DNA of 64,000 nucleotides from Streptomyces sp. NBC_00250 (GCF_036192275.1 NZ_CP108088.1:6139501-6203500); one strand, 5' to 3'. Numbered from the stretch's first letter, positions 25,770-36,070 are shown. The notes: generated from the sequence alone by a model not told the origin. Translations and numbers: made by a program.

Positions 25770-26594
25770 ATGGCCATCGCACGACTGCTCGGTCGCCAGC
25801 GCCGGGAGTACAGCACCCCCGAGCCGCACCCCTCCGGTGCCCGGCCGCCGAAGCTCCAGTCCGAGCTGGTCCCCGAGCACGTCGCGATCGTCATGGACGG
25901 CAACGGCCGCTGGGCCAAGGAGCGCGGCCTGCCCCGCACCGAGGGCCACAAGGTCGGCGCCGAGCAGGTGCTCGACGTGCTCCAGGGCGCGATCGAGATG
26001 GGCGTGGGCTCGATCTCGCTGTACGCCTTCTCCACCGAGAACTGGAAGCGCTCGCCCGAGGAGGTGCGCTTCCTGATGAACTTCAACCGCGACTTCATCC
26101 GCAAGTCCCGCGACCAGCTCGACTCGCTCGGCGTGCGGGTGCGCTGGGTCGGCCGGATGCCCAAGCTGTGGAAGTCGGTGGCCAAGGAGCTCCAGATCGC
26201 GCAGGAGCAGACCAAGGACAACACCAAGCTCACGCTGTACTTCTGCATGAACTACGGCGGCCGCGCGGAGCTCACGGACGCGGCGCAGGCGATGGGCGAG
26301 GACGTGAAGGCGGGCCGCCTCGACCCGGCGAAGATCACCGAGAAGACCATCCAGAAGTACCTCTACTACCCGGACATGCCGGACGTGGACCTGTTCCTGC
26401 GGCCCAGCGGCGAGCAGCGCACCTCCAACTACCTGATCTGGCAGAGCGCGTACGCCGAGATGGTCTTCCAGGACGTGCTGTGGCCCGACTTCGACCGCCG
26501 CGACCTGTGGCGGGCCTGTGTCGAGTACGCCCAGCGCGACCGCCGCTTCGGCGGCGTCGACCCGGCCGACATGGCCGTCCTCGAAAAGGGCTGA
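25770..26594 (+). CDS. uppS: Isoprenyl transferase (cis-polyprenyl diphosphate synthase)
   Basis: Makes the cis-polyprenyl diphosphate carrier lipid used in wall synthesis by adding isopentenyl diphosphate units. 274 residues. [20 protein letters not shown] carries the catalytic Asp and phosphate-binding Asn-Gly-Arg; [12 protein letters not shown] and the C-terminal [21 protein letters not shown] are family signatures. Start ATG 25770 follows a GTAGGAGAG ribosome-binding site. Located directly after recO. Confidence 0.96.
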   Translation: MAIARLLGRQRREYSTPEPHPSGARPPKLQSELVPEHVAIVMDGNGRWAKERGLPRTEGHKVGAEQVLDVLQGAIEMGVGSISLYAFSTENWKRSPEEVRFLMNFNRDFIRKSRDQLDSLGVRVRWVGRMPKLWKSVAKELQIAQEQTKDNTKLTLYFCMNYGGRAELTDAAQAMGEDVKAGRLDPAKITEKTIQKYLYYPDMPDVDLFLRPSGEQRTSNYLIWQSAYAEMVFQDVLWPDFDRRDLWRACVEYAQRDRRFGGVDPADMAVLEKG

Positions 26595-26606
26595 GCCGAA
26601 GCCGAC

Positions 26607-26646
26607 GACGAGGCGCCCACCGTCCTCGGACGGTGGGCGCCTCGTC
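26607..26646. terminator. Bidirectional terminator between uppS and the M4 protease gene
   Basis: A perfect 18-bp stem with loop CTCG lies between the convergent stop codons at 26594 and 26653, serving both genes. Confidence 0.9.
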
Positions 26647-26652
26647 ATGTGA

Positions 26653-29376
26653 TCAGGAGCAGGTGCCGGCGAAGGTCTTCCGGGTCACCACGTCCGTCGA
26701 GGCGGCCGTCGTGTCCAGCCAGGCCGCGCGCTGCCCGTCACCGAGCGCCGGGGCCAGCTGCATGCCCGAGGAGCAGGAGATCCGCTGGAATTCCGGGGTG
26801 CCGTCGACGACGTCCGCGAGCGGAGCCGCGTACACCTTGCCGATCTTCCCGGTCCAGCCGCCCAGCGCGCCCGAGGCGTCGTACGTCGAGTAGGCGAAGT
26901 ACTCGTCGCTGACGGAGAACTGGCCGCCGTAGGTCGTGCCCGGCTTCTTCAGCGACGCGCGCTTCGTGAGGTCGGAGAGCGGCGCCGAGTAGAACGAGTC
27001 GAGGCGGAAGAGGAAGGCCGTGGTCTCGCGCCAGAAGACCCGGTCCTTCGACAGCTGCACGTCGGTGATCTCGCCGAGCGCGAAGCTCGTCATCTTCTGC
27101 CGCTTGGTCTCGCCGGTGGCGATGTCGTACACGTTGACGAACTTGCCGCGCTCGTCGCGCCAGGCGACCGTGCCGTGCTTCATCGTCAGGTTGGTGGCGT
27201 CCGAACCGACCGCCGGGGTCAGGTTCACCGTCGTGCCGTCACGGTCCAGGAGCATGACGTCCGACTCGGCGCCCTCGCGGCTGATGTAGGCGAGGCGGCC
27301 GTCGGCGGTCGCGGGCTCCAGCTCGTCCGCGGGGCCGTCGACCAGCTTCCGGATCTTGCCGTGGCCCTTGTCCTTCGCCGTCCAGACACCGACCGAGTCG
27401 GCGGTGATCCGGGTGAAGACGATCCGGTCGTCGTCGACCGACGGGTCGAGGAGGTAGGCGTCCTTCTCGGCCAGTTCGTGGTCCGACGTCCCGTGCTCCT
27501 TCGAGAAGCGGCCGACGGTGATGCCGAAGGCCGCGCTGTTCGCGCCCCAGGCCTCCGCCGAGCCGTGGCCGATCGCGTACACGTCGCCGCTGATCTGCGC
27601 GGCCTGCTCGTCGACGCCGCTGTACACCTCGTACGCGGGCAGGACGTCGGCGGCGACCGTCCGGCCGTCGTGGGTGCCGCCGCGCTTCTCCCAGCCCTCC
27701 CGGATGCCGTGGGCCTCGAAGGCGGCGTCGATCACGGCCAGGTCGGCCTTGGAGACCTTGAGGGACTTCGCGGCCAGTGTGACCGCGTTCCGCATGTCGC
27801 TGAAACCGGAGAGCGGGGTGAGGTAGTTCTGCGCGGCCCGGTAGACGATCCGGTCGGCGAGCTTCGTGTCCATGCTCTTGCGCATGTCCCACATCGCGCC
27901 GGACACGACGGTGGAGTTGAGGTGCACCCCGCCGTTGTCGATGTCGAGCGAGGCCGGGAGGTAGTCCTCGCCCGCGACCCGGCCGTCGTTCATGTCGCGC
28001 AGGGCGCACTCGGCGAGCGGCTTGGTGCCGTTGCAGAGGTACTCGCCGATCAGGCCCGAGGTCGGGTCGGTCATGGCGACGCCCTTGTCGGCGGTCTCCA
28101 TGGCGTTGCCGAAGTAGTCCGAGATCGCCTCGTTGAGCGCGCCGGACTGATTGAGGTAGACCAGCCCCGCGCTGTGCTCGGTGACGCCGTGCGCCATCTC
28201 GTGGCCGACGACGTCGAGCCCGACCGACAGCGGTACGCCGTTCATGTGGCCGTACACCATCTTGGTGCCGTCCCAGAAGGCGTTCGCGTAGTCCTTGCCG
28301 CTCCTGGCGACGTTGACGACGGAGTGGATCGTGCCGCCCTTGCCGTCGACACCGTCCCGGCCGAGCTGGTCCTTGAGGTACTCGTAGACCTTGCTCGCGT
28401 TGACGTGGGCGTCGACCGCACCCGAGCTCGTCGCCGTACCGGCGAAACGGTTCGTCGGGGAGGAGACGATCGTGGTGCCCTCCCTCACCGGGCCGTTGGC
28501 GACGTCCAGATAGCTCTGGCGGTTCGCGTCGTACGTGATGACCTGGCCGCCGGTCACCGGGAACATCGCCCGCGCCGAGTCGACCAGGGTGTACGAGCCG
28601 TCCGTCTCCTTGTTGACGTCGAGCGGGGTCTCCGTGCCGTCGACGCGGACGCCCGTGCCCTTCTCGGGGGCGGCCGTCGCGGCGTCGATGTTGTTGTACG
28701 AGAGGGCGATGCCGCCGGCGTGGGCGTCGACGAAGACCTCCTGGCGCAGCGGCTCACCGGCCGCCGTCGCACCGGTCACCGTGAAGTGCCAGGCAAGACG
28801 GCCGCCGTCGGCGCCCGGCAGGACGGTCAGGCCGTGGCGCTCGGTCGCCGTGCCCTCGGCGGCCGCGAGGCGGGTGTCGAGGGTGAGCATCCGCCGCTCG
28901 GCGGTGGCCTCGGTGACCTTCGGGGTGGTGGAGACGGTCAGCTCCGGGTAGAGCGTGCCGGTCGCCGAGGTCACGTGCTGACCTCCGTCGGCCGCCTCCG
29001 TCTGCACTGCGTACTCGGCGCCGAAGACCGGCACGCCGTTCCGCTTCTGCCGGAAACGGACCGAGGCCTGACCGCCGTCGGCGCTCGTCCTGACCGTCGC
29101 GAGGTCGGTCTCCGGCACGCGGTACGTGTCCTGGTGGGCCTTCAGATGGGCGCGGGCCGCCTCGGCCGGGGTGCCCCGGCGGGTGGTGGCGCCGTCGAGG
29201 CCCTGGGTCATGCGGGGCGCGACCACCGCCTCCGGCGCCTCCTGTGTGGCGGCCGGGGTGGGCTCGTTCACCTCCTCGGCCTGCGCCGGAGCGGTCAGCA
29301 GCACCGAACCGGTGGCCGCCATGACCACACCGGTCGCGAGCATCCGGCGTATCCGTCGGGTTCTCTGAGTCCTCAC
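26653..29376 (-). CDS. Large secreted M4 (thermolysin-type) metalloprotease
   Basis: 907 residues from GTG 29376. Signal peptide with RRIRR start and cleavage near PAQA-EEVN; an FTP/PepSY propeptide (about 60-240); an M4 catalytic domain with the zinc site VVGHEMAHGVTEH at about residue 390, Glu ligand in GALNEAISDYFG and catalytic His in NGGVHLNSTVVSGA; and a C-terminal extension of about 330 residues that looks like a TolB-type beta-propeller (repeated LAYISREG, TVAWRDERG, VFWRETTA strands). Typical thermolysins lack this propeller. The neighbouring TrmB/LuxR-type regulator may control it. The 5' leader can form a hairpin over the ribosome-binding site. Confidence 0.9.
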   Translation of the reverse strand: MRTQRTRRIRRMLATGVVMAATGSVLLTAPAQAEEVNEPTPAATQEAPEAVVAPRMTQGLDGATTRRGTPAEAARAHLKAHQDTYRVPETDLATVRTSADGGQASVRFRQKRNGVPVFGAEYAVQTEAADGGQHVTSATGTLYPELTVSTTPKVTEATAERRMLTLDTRLAAAEGTATERHGLTVLPGADGGRLAWHFTVTGATAAGEPLRQEVFVDAHAGGIALSYNNIDAATAAPEKGTGVRVDGTETPLDVNKETDGSYTLVDSARAMFPVTGGQVITYDANRQSYLDVANGPVREGTTIVSSPTNRFAGTATSSGAVDAHVNASKVYEYLKDQLGRDGVDGKGGTIHSVVNVARSGKDYANAFWDGTKMVYGHMNGVPLSVGLDVVGHEMAHGVTEHSAGLVYLNQSGALNEAISDYFGNAMETADKGVAMTDPTSGLIGEYLCNGTKPLAECALRDMNDGRVAGEDYLPASLDIDNGGVHLNSTVVSGAMWDMRKSMDTKLADRIVYRAAQNYLTPLSGFSDMRNAVTLAAKSLKVSKADLAVIDAAFEAHGIREGWEKRGGTHDGRTVAADVLPAYEVYSGVDEQAAQISGDVYAIGHGSAEAWGANSAAFGITVGRFSKEHGTSDHELAEKDAYLLDPSVDDDRIVFTRITADSVGVWTAKDKGHGKIRKLVDGPADELEPATADGRLAYISREGAESDVMLLDRDGTTVNLTPAVGSDATNLTMKHGTVAWRDERGKFVNVYDIATGETKRQKMTSFALGEITDVQLSKDRVFWRETTAFLFRLDSFYSAPLSDLTKRASLKKPGTTYGGQFSVSDEYFAYSTYDASGALGGWTGKIGKVYAAPLADVVDGTPEFQRISCSSGMQLAPALGDGQRAAWLDTTAASTDVVTRKTFAGTCS

Positions 29377-29380
29377 GAAG

Positions 29381-29435
29381 CCCTCCCCATCACACACGTT
29401 CGCGAGGGCCGGAAGGACCCTCGCGACTGATGGGG
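29381..29435 (-). promoter_or_regulatory. Nested inverted repeat covering the protease ribosome-binding site
   Basis: In the protease leader (minus strand), outer arms CCCCATCA (29435-29428) and TGATGGGG (29392-29385) enclose inner arms CGCGAGGG (29425-29418) and CCCTCGCG (29408-29401) around a 9-nt loop. The 3' outer arm overlaps the GGGGAGGG ribosome-binding site (29388-29381), 4 nt from the GTG. The folded form would hide it. Confidence 0.55.
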
Positions 29436-29521
29436 TCGATGGTTCGGTAGGTGAGGTTCCGCTTACAAGGGGTGAGACACGGCGCAAAACCGCCCAGGCG
29501 TAAAGCCGCCTCGCTCCGCCG

Positions 29522-30571
29522 TCACGGTGCCGGCAGCCAGCCCGACTCCGAGGCGTGCCAGCCGAGTTGGAACCGGGTCGCCGCCCCCACCGACTCCATC
29601 AGCTCGTGCAGCCGCCGCTGCACCGTCCGGTGCCCGATCCCCAACTGCCGGGCGATCGCCGCGTCCGTGAGCCCCACATGCAGCAGCGCCACGATCTGCC
29701 GGTCCACCGGATCGAGCGGCCCCGGCCCCTCGGACTCCGACCCCCGGACGGCCGGACTCAACTCCCGGCCGAGCGCGAAGTACTGCTCGAACAGCGAGAT
29801 CAGGGCCGTGAGCAGACCGCTGCGGTGCACCACGAGGGCCACCGGCTCCTCGACCGTCTCGTCCCGCGCCGGATCCAGCGGCAGCAGGGCCACGTCCTCG
29901 TCGACCAGCACCAGCTTGATCGGCAGCGACTCCGTCACCGCGATCCGCTGACCCTCCGACGCCAGGGCGGTGAGCCACCGGGCCGCCCGGGGCTCCTCCA
30001 GCCACGCGCGCGCCACCACCGCCCGCACGACCACGCCCCGGCGCATCGCGTCGCGCTCGACCGCGTCGAGGTTGTCCTCGAAGCTGATCGCGACCGTCCT
30101 GCCCATCGCCGGCACCAGCGACCGCAGCTCGTGCCGCGCCTTCCGCTGCATCTCCACCAGCCGCCGCCGGATCGCCGCCGCCCCCGTCAGAACCTCCACC
30201 GGGACGCCGCCGGTCAGGGACGACGCCGCCGCCCGGTGCCGCTCGGCCAGCTCGGAGACGAAATGCTCGACCCGGTGCAGCGCGGACCGGCGCGACTCCA
30301 GGAGCGGGCCGAGCGCGAGGACGGGCGACGCGGCCCGGTACCGTACGCCGTCCCCGTCCCGCTCGGCACTCGCGAGCCCCCGGTCGACCAGCCCCTGGAG
30401 TGCGCGGACGACCGCCCCGGGGTCCGTGCCGGGCTCCGTGACCGACGCCGGGACGCTGTCCGGCCGGTCGACGAGCAGCCGGTAGACGGCGTCCTGCTCG
30501 GCGTCGAGACCCAGGAGCGAGAGCAGCGAGGAATCGGGGGCCGCAGGCAGGTCCTTCGGCGTGCTCTCCAT
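29522..30571 (-). CDS. TrmB/LuxR-type hybrid transcriptional regulator
   Basis: 349 residues. The N-terminus resembles the TrmB winged helix (LGLDAEQDAVYRLLVDRPDSVPA ... VVRALQGLVDRGL, about 18-75). The middle is a phospholipase-D-like/TrmB effector region (VPVEVLTGAAAIRRRLVEM ... VVVRAVVARAWL). The C-terminus (about 285-345) is a LuxR-like HTH (DRQIVALLHVGLTDAAIARQLGIGHRTVQRRL). Such regulators often sit beside secreted hydrolases in Streptomyces. This one lies 145 bp downstream of the protease promoter region on the same strand and could control it. The effector ligand is unknown. Confidence 0.85.
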   Translation of the reverse strand: MESTPKDLPAAPDSSLLSLLGLDAEQDAVYRLLVDRPDSVPASVTEPGTDPGAVVRALQGLVDRGLASAERDGDGVRYRAASPVLALGPLLESRRSALHRVEHFVSELAERHRAAASSLTGGVPVEVLTGAAAIRRRLVEMQRKARHELRSLVPAMGRTVAISFEDNLDAVERDAMRRGVVVRAVVARAWLEEPRAARWLTALASEGQRIAVTESLPIKLVLVDEDVALLPLDPARDETVEEPVALVVHRSGLLTALISLFEQYFALGRELSPAVRGSESEGPGPLDPVDRQIVALLHVGLTDAAIARQLGIGHRTVQRRLHELMESVGAATRFQLGWHASESGWLPAP

Positions 30572-30656
30572 GCGCTTCCCCTCCCGCGGCCGACGACGGG
30601 GGTCAGGCTAAGGGGGATGATCGAAAACCGGTACGGTGCCCGGCTGTTCGTACCGC

Positions 30657-30662
30657 TACGCT
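30657..30662 (+). promoter_or_regulatory. -10 hexamer of a leaderless promoter
   Basis: TACGCT lies exactly 7 nt before the GTG start at 30670, with no ribosome-binding site in the gap. Confidence 0.55.
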
Positions 30663-30669
30663 CTCCGCC

Positions 30670-31215
30670 GTGAACGAAGCGACGGACAACGGCACCCGGG
30701 ACGGGCTCGAACTCGTCTACCCCCCGGTCTTCACGGACGTGAGCGAGGCGGTACGGGTCCGTCTGCGGGCCACCCGATGGTGGCGGGTCCTGCGGTGGAC
30801 GGCCCGCGGCGCCTGTGTGCTCGCCCTCGCCGTCGCGGCCCTGGAGCTGCTGGTCGTGCGCGACCCGGATCCGGGGACGGCGGTGGTGATGACCCTGCTC
30901 GGCCTCCTGGCCGTGTCCGCCGCGGAGGTGCTGCCCTGGGCGACCGCCCGCAGCCTCTTCCTGATGATCCGGTCGCAGGGCGAGGCGAGGGCCCTCGTGG
31001 ACGCGGACGGCGGACGGTGGATCACCCGGGACACCGACGTCGTGATCCGCTGGGCCATGCTGCCCCAGTACGTCGAGACCCCCCGGCTCTTCGTCCTGCT
31101 CACCGCGCGGCGGACCGGCACCGGCTTCGCGTACCTGCCCAAGAGCGGGTTCGCCGACCCGGCCGACGCCGACCGGCTGCGGGCGGTCCTCGACCGGCAC
31201 ATCACCAGGAGATGA
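30670..31215 (+). CDS. YcxB-like membrane protein
   Basis: 181 residues from GTG 30670. Two membrane helices (about 48-95), then a C-terminal YcxB-type cytoplasmic domain with WITRDTDVVIRWAMLPQYVETPRLFVLL and FAYLPKSGFADPADADRLRAVL, the usual ending of this family. No enzymatic role is known. The gene is monocistronic, divergent from the TrmB/LuxR regulator and followed by a bidirectional terminator shared with zur. Confidence 0.75.
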   Translation: MNEATDNGTRDGLELVYPPVFTDVSEAVRVRLRATRWWRVLRWTARGACVLALAVAALELLVVRDPDPGTAVVMTLLGLLAVSAAEVLPWATARSLFLMIRSQGEARALVDADGGRWITRDTDVVIRWAMLPQYVETPRLFVLLTARRTGTGFAYLPKSGFADPADADRLRAVLDRHITRR

Positions 31216-31216
31216 C

Positions 31217-31264
31217 CGAACGAGGCGGCCCGTACCGGAGATCCGGTACGGGCCGCCTCGTTCG
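31217..31264. terminator. 22-bp bidirectional terminator hairpin
   Basis: A perfect 22-bp stem (31217-31238 with 31243-31264), loop AGAT, between the convergent stops at 31215 and 31277. Confidence 0.92.
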
Positions 31265-31276
31265 TCGCCTGTCAGG

Positions 31277-31687
31277 TCACTTGCCGGCGCAGTCCGCGCA
31301 CGTGCCGAAGATCTCCACCGTGTGCGCCACGTTCACGAAGCCGTGCTCCGAGGCGATCGTCTCGGCCCACTGCTCCACCATCGGGCCCTCCACCTCCACG
31401 GCCTTGCCGCAGAGACGGCACACCAGGTGGTGGTGGTGGTCGCCGGTCGAGCAGCGGCGGTACACCGTCTCGCCCTCGCTGGTGCGCAGCGCGTCGACCT
31501 CGCCCGCGTCCGCGAGGGACTGCAGCGTGCGGTAGACGGTGGTGAGGCCGACCGAGTCGCCGCGGTGCTTGAGCATGTCGTGCAGCTCCTGGGCGCTGCG
31601 GAACTCGTCCACCTCGTTCAGTGCCGCGGAGACGGCGGCACGCTGCTTGGTCGAGCGGCCTCGTACGGGGGGTCCTGCCGTCACCAC
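31277..31687 (-). CDS. zur: Fur-family zinc uptake regulator Zur
   Basis: 136 residues. An N-terminal winged helix (FRSAQELHDMLKHRGDSVGLTTVYRTL) is followed by a metal-binding dimerisation domain with the HHHHLVCRLCG and CADC motifs. The two CxxC pairs form the structural zinc site. Zur represses zinc import genes when zinc is sufficient. GTG 31687 is chosen because AAGGAGG ends 5 nt upstream; the adjacent GTG 31684 is equally possible. The gene lies just downstream of znuB, and Zur-like sites are present before znuA, so it probably controls its own cluster. Confidence 0.95.
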   Translation of the reverse strand: MVTAGPPVRGRSTKQRAAVSAALNEVDEFRSAQELHDMLKHRGDSVGLTTVYRTLQSLADAGEVDALRTSEGETVYRRCSTGDHHHHLVCRLCGKAVEVEGPMVEQWAETIASEHGFVNVAHTVEIFGTCADCAGK

Positions 31688-31758
31688 GGGGGCCTCCTTG
31701 AATGCTTGTCTGCCCCCGCCATTCTGCCAGCCCCCCACGCACCTGAGTCCGGGCCGGA

Positions 31759-32652
31759 TCAGACCTTCACGTCGTCCGAGGGCCGCCGGGTGGCCGGAAC
31801 CGGTGCGTCACAGCTCTCCGCGCCCGCCTCGGCCGCCCGCGCCCGCCGTTTGGCGAGCGGTGTGGCGAGCAGGGTGAGCAGGACGAACACCCCGATCGCG
31901 TACAGAACGATCGTCGCGCCGGGCGGCACGTCCTGGTAGTACGAGGTGACCGTGCCCGCCAGGGTGACGGTGATGCCCGTCACCACCGCGAGGACGAAGG
32001 TCGCGCGGAAGGACTTCGACAGCTGCTGGGCCGCCGCGACCGGCACCACCATGAGCGCGCTGACCAGGAGCAGGCCGACGACCCGCATGGCGACCGTGAC
32101 GGTCACCGCGGCCGTCACCGCGATCAGCAGGTTCAGGGCCCGCACAGGGAGGCCGGTGACGCGGGCGAACTCCTCGTCCTGACTGACCGCGAAGAGCTGC
32201 CGGCGCAGACCGACCGTGACCAGGACCACGAAGGCGGCCAGGATCGCGATGGCGGTGATGTCCTCGGTGGAGACCGTGGAGAGCGAGCCGAAGAGGTACG
32301 AGCTGAGGTTGGCGTTGGAACCGGTCGGCGAGAGGTTGATCAGCAGGACGCCGCCGGCCATGCCGCCGTAGAAGAGCAGCGCGAGCGCGAGGTCGCCGCG
32401 GGTCTTCCCGTACGCCCGGATCAGCTCCATGGCGACCGAGCCGACGACGGCGACGGCGGTCGCCATCCAGACCGGGCTGGAGTTCAGGAGGAAGCCGAGG
32501 CCGACACCGGTCATGGCGACATGGCCGATGCCGTCGCCCATCAGCGCCTGTCGGCGCTGGACCAGGTAGATGCCCACGGCGGGCGCGGTGATGCCGACGA
32601 GCACGGCCGCGAGGAGCGCGCGCTGCATGAAGGCGAGCTGGAGGATTTCCAT
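31759..32652 (-). CDS. znuB: Zinc ABC transporter, permease
   Basis: 297 residues with about eight membrane helices of the ABC-3 family. Signatures include YLVQRRQALMGDGIGHVAM near residue 30 and VGLLLVSALMVVPVAAAQQLS near residue 195, which forms the contact with the ATPase. It carries zinc across the cytoplasmic membrane together with ZnuC and the binding protein ZnuA. It is the third gene of the znuA-znuC-znuB run, 16 nt after znuC, and is followed by zur. Confidence 0.95.
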   Translation of the reverse strand: MEILQLAFMQRALLAAVLVGITAPAVGIYLVQRRQALMGDGIGHVAMTGVGLGFLLNSSPVWMATAVAVVGSVAMELIRAYGKTRGDLALALLFYGGMAGGVLLINLSPTGSNANLSSYLFGSLSTVSTEDITAIAILAAFVVLVTVGLRRQLFAVSQDEEFARVTGLPVRALNLLIAVTAAVTVTVAMRVVGLLLVSALMVVPVAAAQQLSKSFRATFVLAVVTGITVTLAGTVTSYYQDVPPGATIVLYAIGVFVLLTLLATPLAKRRARAAEAGAESCDAPVPATRRPSDDVKV

Positions 32653-32668
32653 GATCAGGTCAGCTTCC

Positions 32669-33442
32669 TCAGGTCAGCAGACCCGTACGGAGCGGCTCCC
32701 CGGCCGCGTGCGGATGGACGTGGTCGTGGCCCGGCAGCGCGTGCTGGCCGAGCGCCTCGGGCGGCGGGCCGTCATGGACGACACAGCCGTCGCGGAGCAC
32801 GACCGCGCGGTCGATCAGGGGCTCCAGCGGGCCCAGCTCGTGCAGGACGAGGAGGACGGAGGTGCCGCCGGCGACCTGCTCGCGCAGGGTCGAGGCGAGG
32901 ATCTCCTGGCTGGCCAGGTCGACGCCGGCCATCGGCTCGTCCATGATCAGGAGCTCGGGCTCGGAGGCGAGCGCGCGGGCGATCAGGACCCGCTGGTGCT
33001 GGCCGCCGGAGAGGGCGGAGACGGAGTCCTTGGCGCGGTCGGCGAGGCCGACGAGACCGATGGCCCGCTCGACGGCGGCCTTGTCGTCCTTGGTCAGCCA
33101 GCCGAACCTGCGGCGGGAGAGCCGGCCGGAGGCGACGACCTCGCGGATGGTGGCGGGGACGCCGCTCGCCGCGGTGGTGCGCTGGGGCACGTAACCGACC
33201 CGGGCCCAGTCGCGGAACCGCTTCCGCTCCGTGCCGAACAGCTCGATCGTGCCGCCGGTCAGCGGCACCTGGCCGATGACGGAGCGGACCGCGGTGGACT
33301 TGCCGGAGCCGTTGGCGCCCAGCAGCGCGACGACCTCACCGCGCCGGACGGTGAGGTCGACGCCCCGGAGGACGGGCCGGGCGCCGAGGGCCGCCGAGGC
33401 TCCGCGGACGGAGATGACGGGTTCCGCTTCGGGGGCTGCCAT
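32669..33442 (-). CDS. znuC: Zinc ABC transporter, ATP-binding protein
   Basis: 257 residues. Walker A GANGSGKST at 42-50, signature LSGGQHQR, Walker B LLIMDEP and switch His in VLHELG. Energises zinc import by ZnuB/ZnuA. Start ATG 33442 is preceded by AGGAGG; a longer frame from GTG 33472 would overlap znuA. The C-terminus is His-rich (HALPGHDHVHPHA), plausibly a metal-binding tail. Position between znuA and znuB in one operon. Confidence 0.95.
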   Translation of the reverse strand: MAAPEAEPVISVRGASAALGARPVLRGVDLTVRRGEVVALLGANGSGKSTAVRSVIGQVPLTGGTIELFGTERKRFRDWARVGYVPQRTTAASGVPATIREVVASGRLSRRRFGWLTKDDKAAVERAIGLVGLADRAKDSVSALSGGQHQRVLIARALASEPELLIMDEPMAGVDLASQEILASTLREQVAGGTSVLLVLHELGPLEPLIDRAVVLRDGCVVHDGPPPEALGQHALPGHDHVHPHAAGEPLRTGLLT

Positions 33443-33468
33443 GGCTCGTACCTCCTGCTGTGCTGTGA

Positions 33469-34458
33469 TCACTTGGCGCCGAGAGCCTTCTGCAGCGCGG
33501 CGAGGTTGGACCGCATGACCTCGATGTAGTCATCGCCCTTGGAGGTCTCCGTGATTCCCTCCAGCGGGTCGAGCACGTCGGTCTTGAGGCCGGCGTCGCC
33601 CGCGAGGGTCTTGGCGGTCTTGTCGCTCGCGAGGGTCTCGAAGAAGACGGTGGTGACCTTGTCCTTCTTCGCGATGTCCTGGAGTTCCTTGATCCGGGCG
33701 GGGCTCGGCTCGGACTCGGGGTCGATGCCGGAGATGCCCTCCTGGTCCAGCCCGTACCGCTCGGCGAGGTAGCCGAAGGCGGAGTGGGTGGTGATGAAGG
33801 TCTTCGTCGCGGTGTTCTTCAGACCGGTCGCGAAGTCGGTGTCGAGGTCGCCGAGCTTCTTGACCAGCGCGTCGGTGTTCTTCCTGTAGTCGGCGGCGTT
33901 CGCCGGGTCGGCTTTCTCCAGTGCGGTGCCGACACCCTTGGCGACCTCGGCGTACTTCACGGGGTCGAGCCAGATGTGCGGGTCGGCGCCGGCCTCGGAG
34001 CCGTGGTCGTGACCGGCTTCCTCTTCCGCGTGCTCGCCTTCGGCGTGGTCGTGGCCCGCGTGGCCGACCTCGGTGCCGTGGGCCTCGAGCTTGGTGAGGG
34101 TGGCGGCGTCGACGGTGTTCTCGACGCCGGCCTGGGCGATCGCGTCGTCGACGGCGGGCTGGACGCCCTTGAGGTAGAGGACGACGTCGGCCTCGCCGAG
34201 CTCGCCGATCTGCCTCGGCTTGAGCTCCAGGTCGTGGGGTTCGACGCCGGGCTTGGTGAGCGTCTCGACGGCGACGTGGCCGCCGCCTATCTGCTCGGCC
34301 AGGTACTGCATGGGGTAGAACGACGCCACCACGTCCAGCTTGCCGTCGCTGCCCTTGTCGGCCGCGTCGGAGGTGCCGCCGCAGGCGGAGAGGGTCACGA
34401 GCCCGAGCGCGACGGCTCCGGCGACGGCGGTGGTGGGTATCAGGCGGCGTACGTTCAT
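33469..34458 (-). CDS. znuA: Zinc ABC transporter, substrate-binding lipoprotein
   Basis: 329 residues. Lipoprotein signal with lipobox LSAC at about residue 25, then a cluster A-1 metal-binding fold. A His/Glu-rich loop (GHAGHDHAEGEHAEEEAGHDHG, read in two parts, about 115-145) is typical of zinc-specific members. LDPVKYAEVA, HSAFGYLAERYG and FFETLASDKT are further family blocks. It captures zinc outside the membrane for ZnuBC. Start ATG 34458 fits a leaderless transcript with -10 GAAAAT; ATG 34467 is the alternative. Two Zur-like sites overlap its promoter. Confidence 0.94.
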   Translation of the reverse strand: MNVRRLIPTTAVAGAVALGLVTLSACGGTSDAADKGSDGKLDVVASFYPMQYLAEQIGGGHVAVETLTKPGVEPHDLELKPRQIGELGEADVVLYLKGVQPAVDDAIAQAGVENTVDAATLTKLEAHGTEVGHAGHDHAEGEHAEEEAGHDHGSEAGADPHIWLDPVKYAEVAKGVGTALEKADPANAADYRKNTDALVKKLGDLDTDFATGLKNTATKTFITTHSAFGYLAERYGLDQEGISGIDPESEPSPARIKELQDIAKKDKVTTVFFETLASDKTAKTLAGDAGLKTDVLDPLEGITETSKGDDYIEVMRSNLAALQKALGAK

Positions 34459-34472
34459 GACACTCATTTTCA
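34458..34472 (-). promoter_or_regulatory. Zur-like operator overlapping -10 and start of znuA
   Basis: On the minus strand TGAAAATGAGTGTCA follows the pattern TGAxAATxxxTxxCA. It covers the -10 hexamer GAAAAT and ends at the znuA start codon. A bound repressor would block RNA polymerase. Confidence 0.7.
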
Positions 34473-34479
34473 ACAAAAC

Positions 34480-34494
34480 TGGAAACGATTGTCA
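34480..34494 (-). promoter_or_regulatory. Second Zur-like operator over the znuA -35 element
   Basis: On the minus strand TGACAATCGTTTCCA has the same pattern and overlaps the consensus -35 TTGACA, placed 18 nt before the -10. It starts 22 bp (two helical turns) from the first site, so two dimers could bind the same DNA face. Confidence 0.7.
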
Positions 34495-34624
34495 ATTGTC
34501 GTACGTGTGGCTCCGCCCACGAGCCCCCTCGGAGGATCCGCGTACCGAACCGATTTGATACGGGGGGTGCGGGCGCCGGTAACCTGAGGCATTCGCACTT
34601 CGTCGTCGTAATGAAGAGAGCACC

Positions 34625-36007
<1,383 letters not shown>

Positions 36008-36023
36008 GTCTGTTCGTACGCAC

Positions 36024-36064
36024 GGGAAAGCCCCCGGTTCCGACTCGGAACCGGGGGCTTTCCC
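36024..36064. terminator. 18-bp terminator between glyS and the membrane-protein gene
   Basis: A perfect 18-bp stem (36024-36041 with 36047-36064), loop GACTC, between the convergent stops at 36007 and 36071. Confidence 0.92.
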
Positions 36065-36070
36065 CTGCCG

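Noticed and set aside
26653..29487. Long antisense reading frames over most genes (for example the 751-residue plus-strand frame across the M4 protease, and similar frames over leuA, ppdK and nirB)
   Set aside because: In DNA of this GC content the complementary frames stay open because stop codons are rare. Their translations are Arg/Gly/Asp-rich low-complexity sequence with no domain, while the opposite strand carries a recognised gene.
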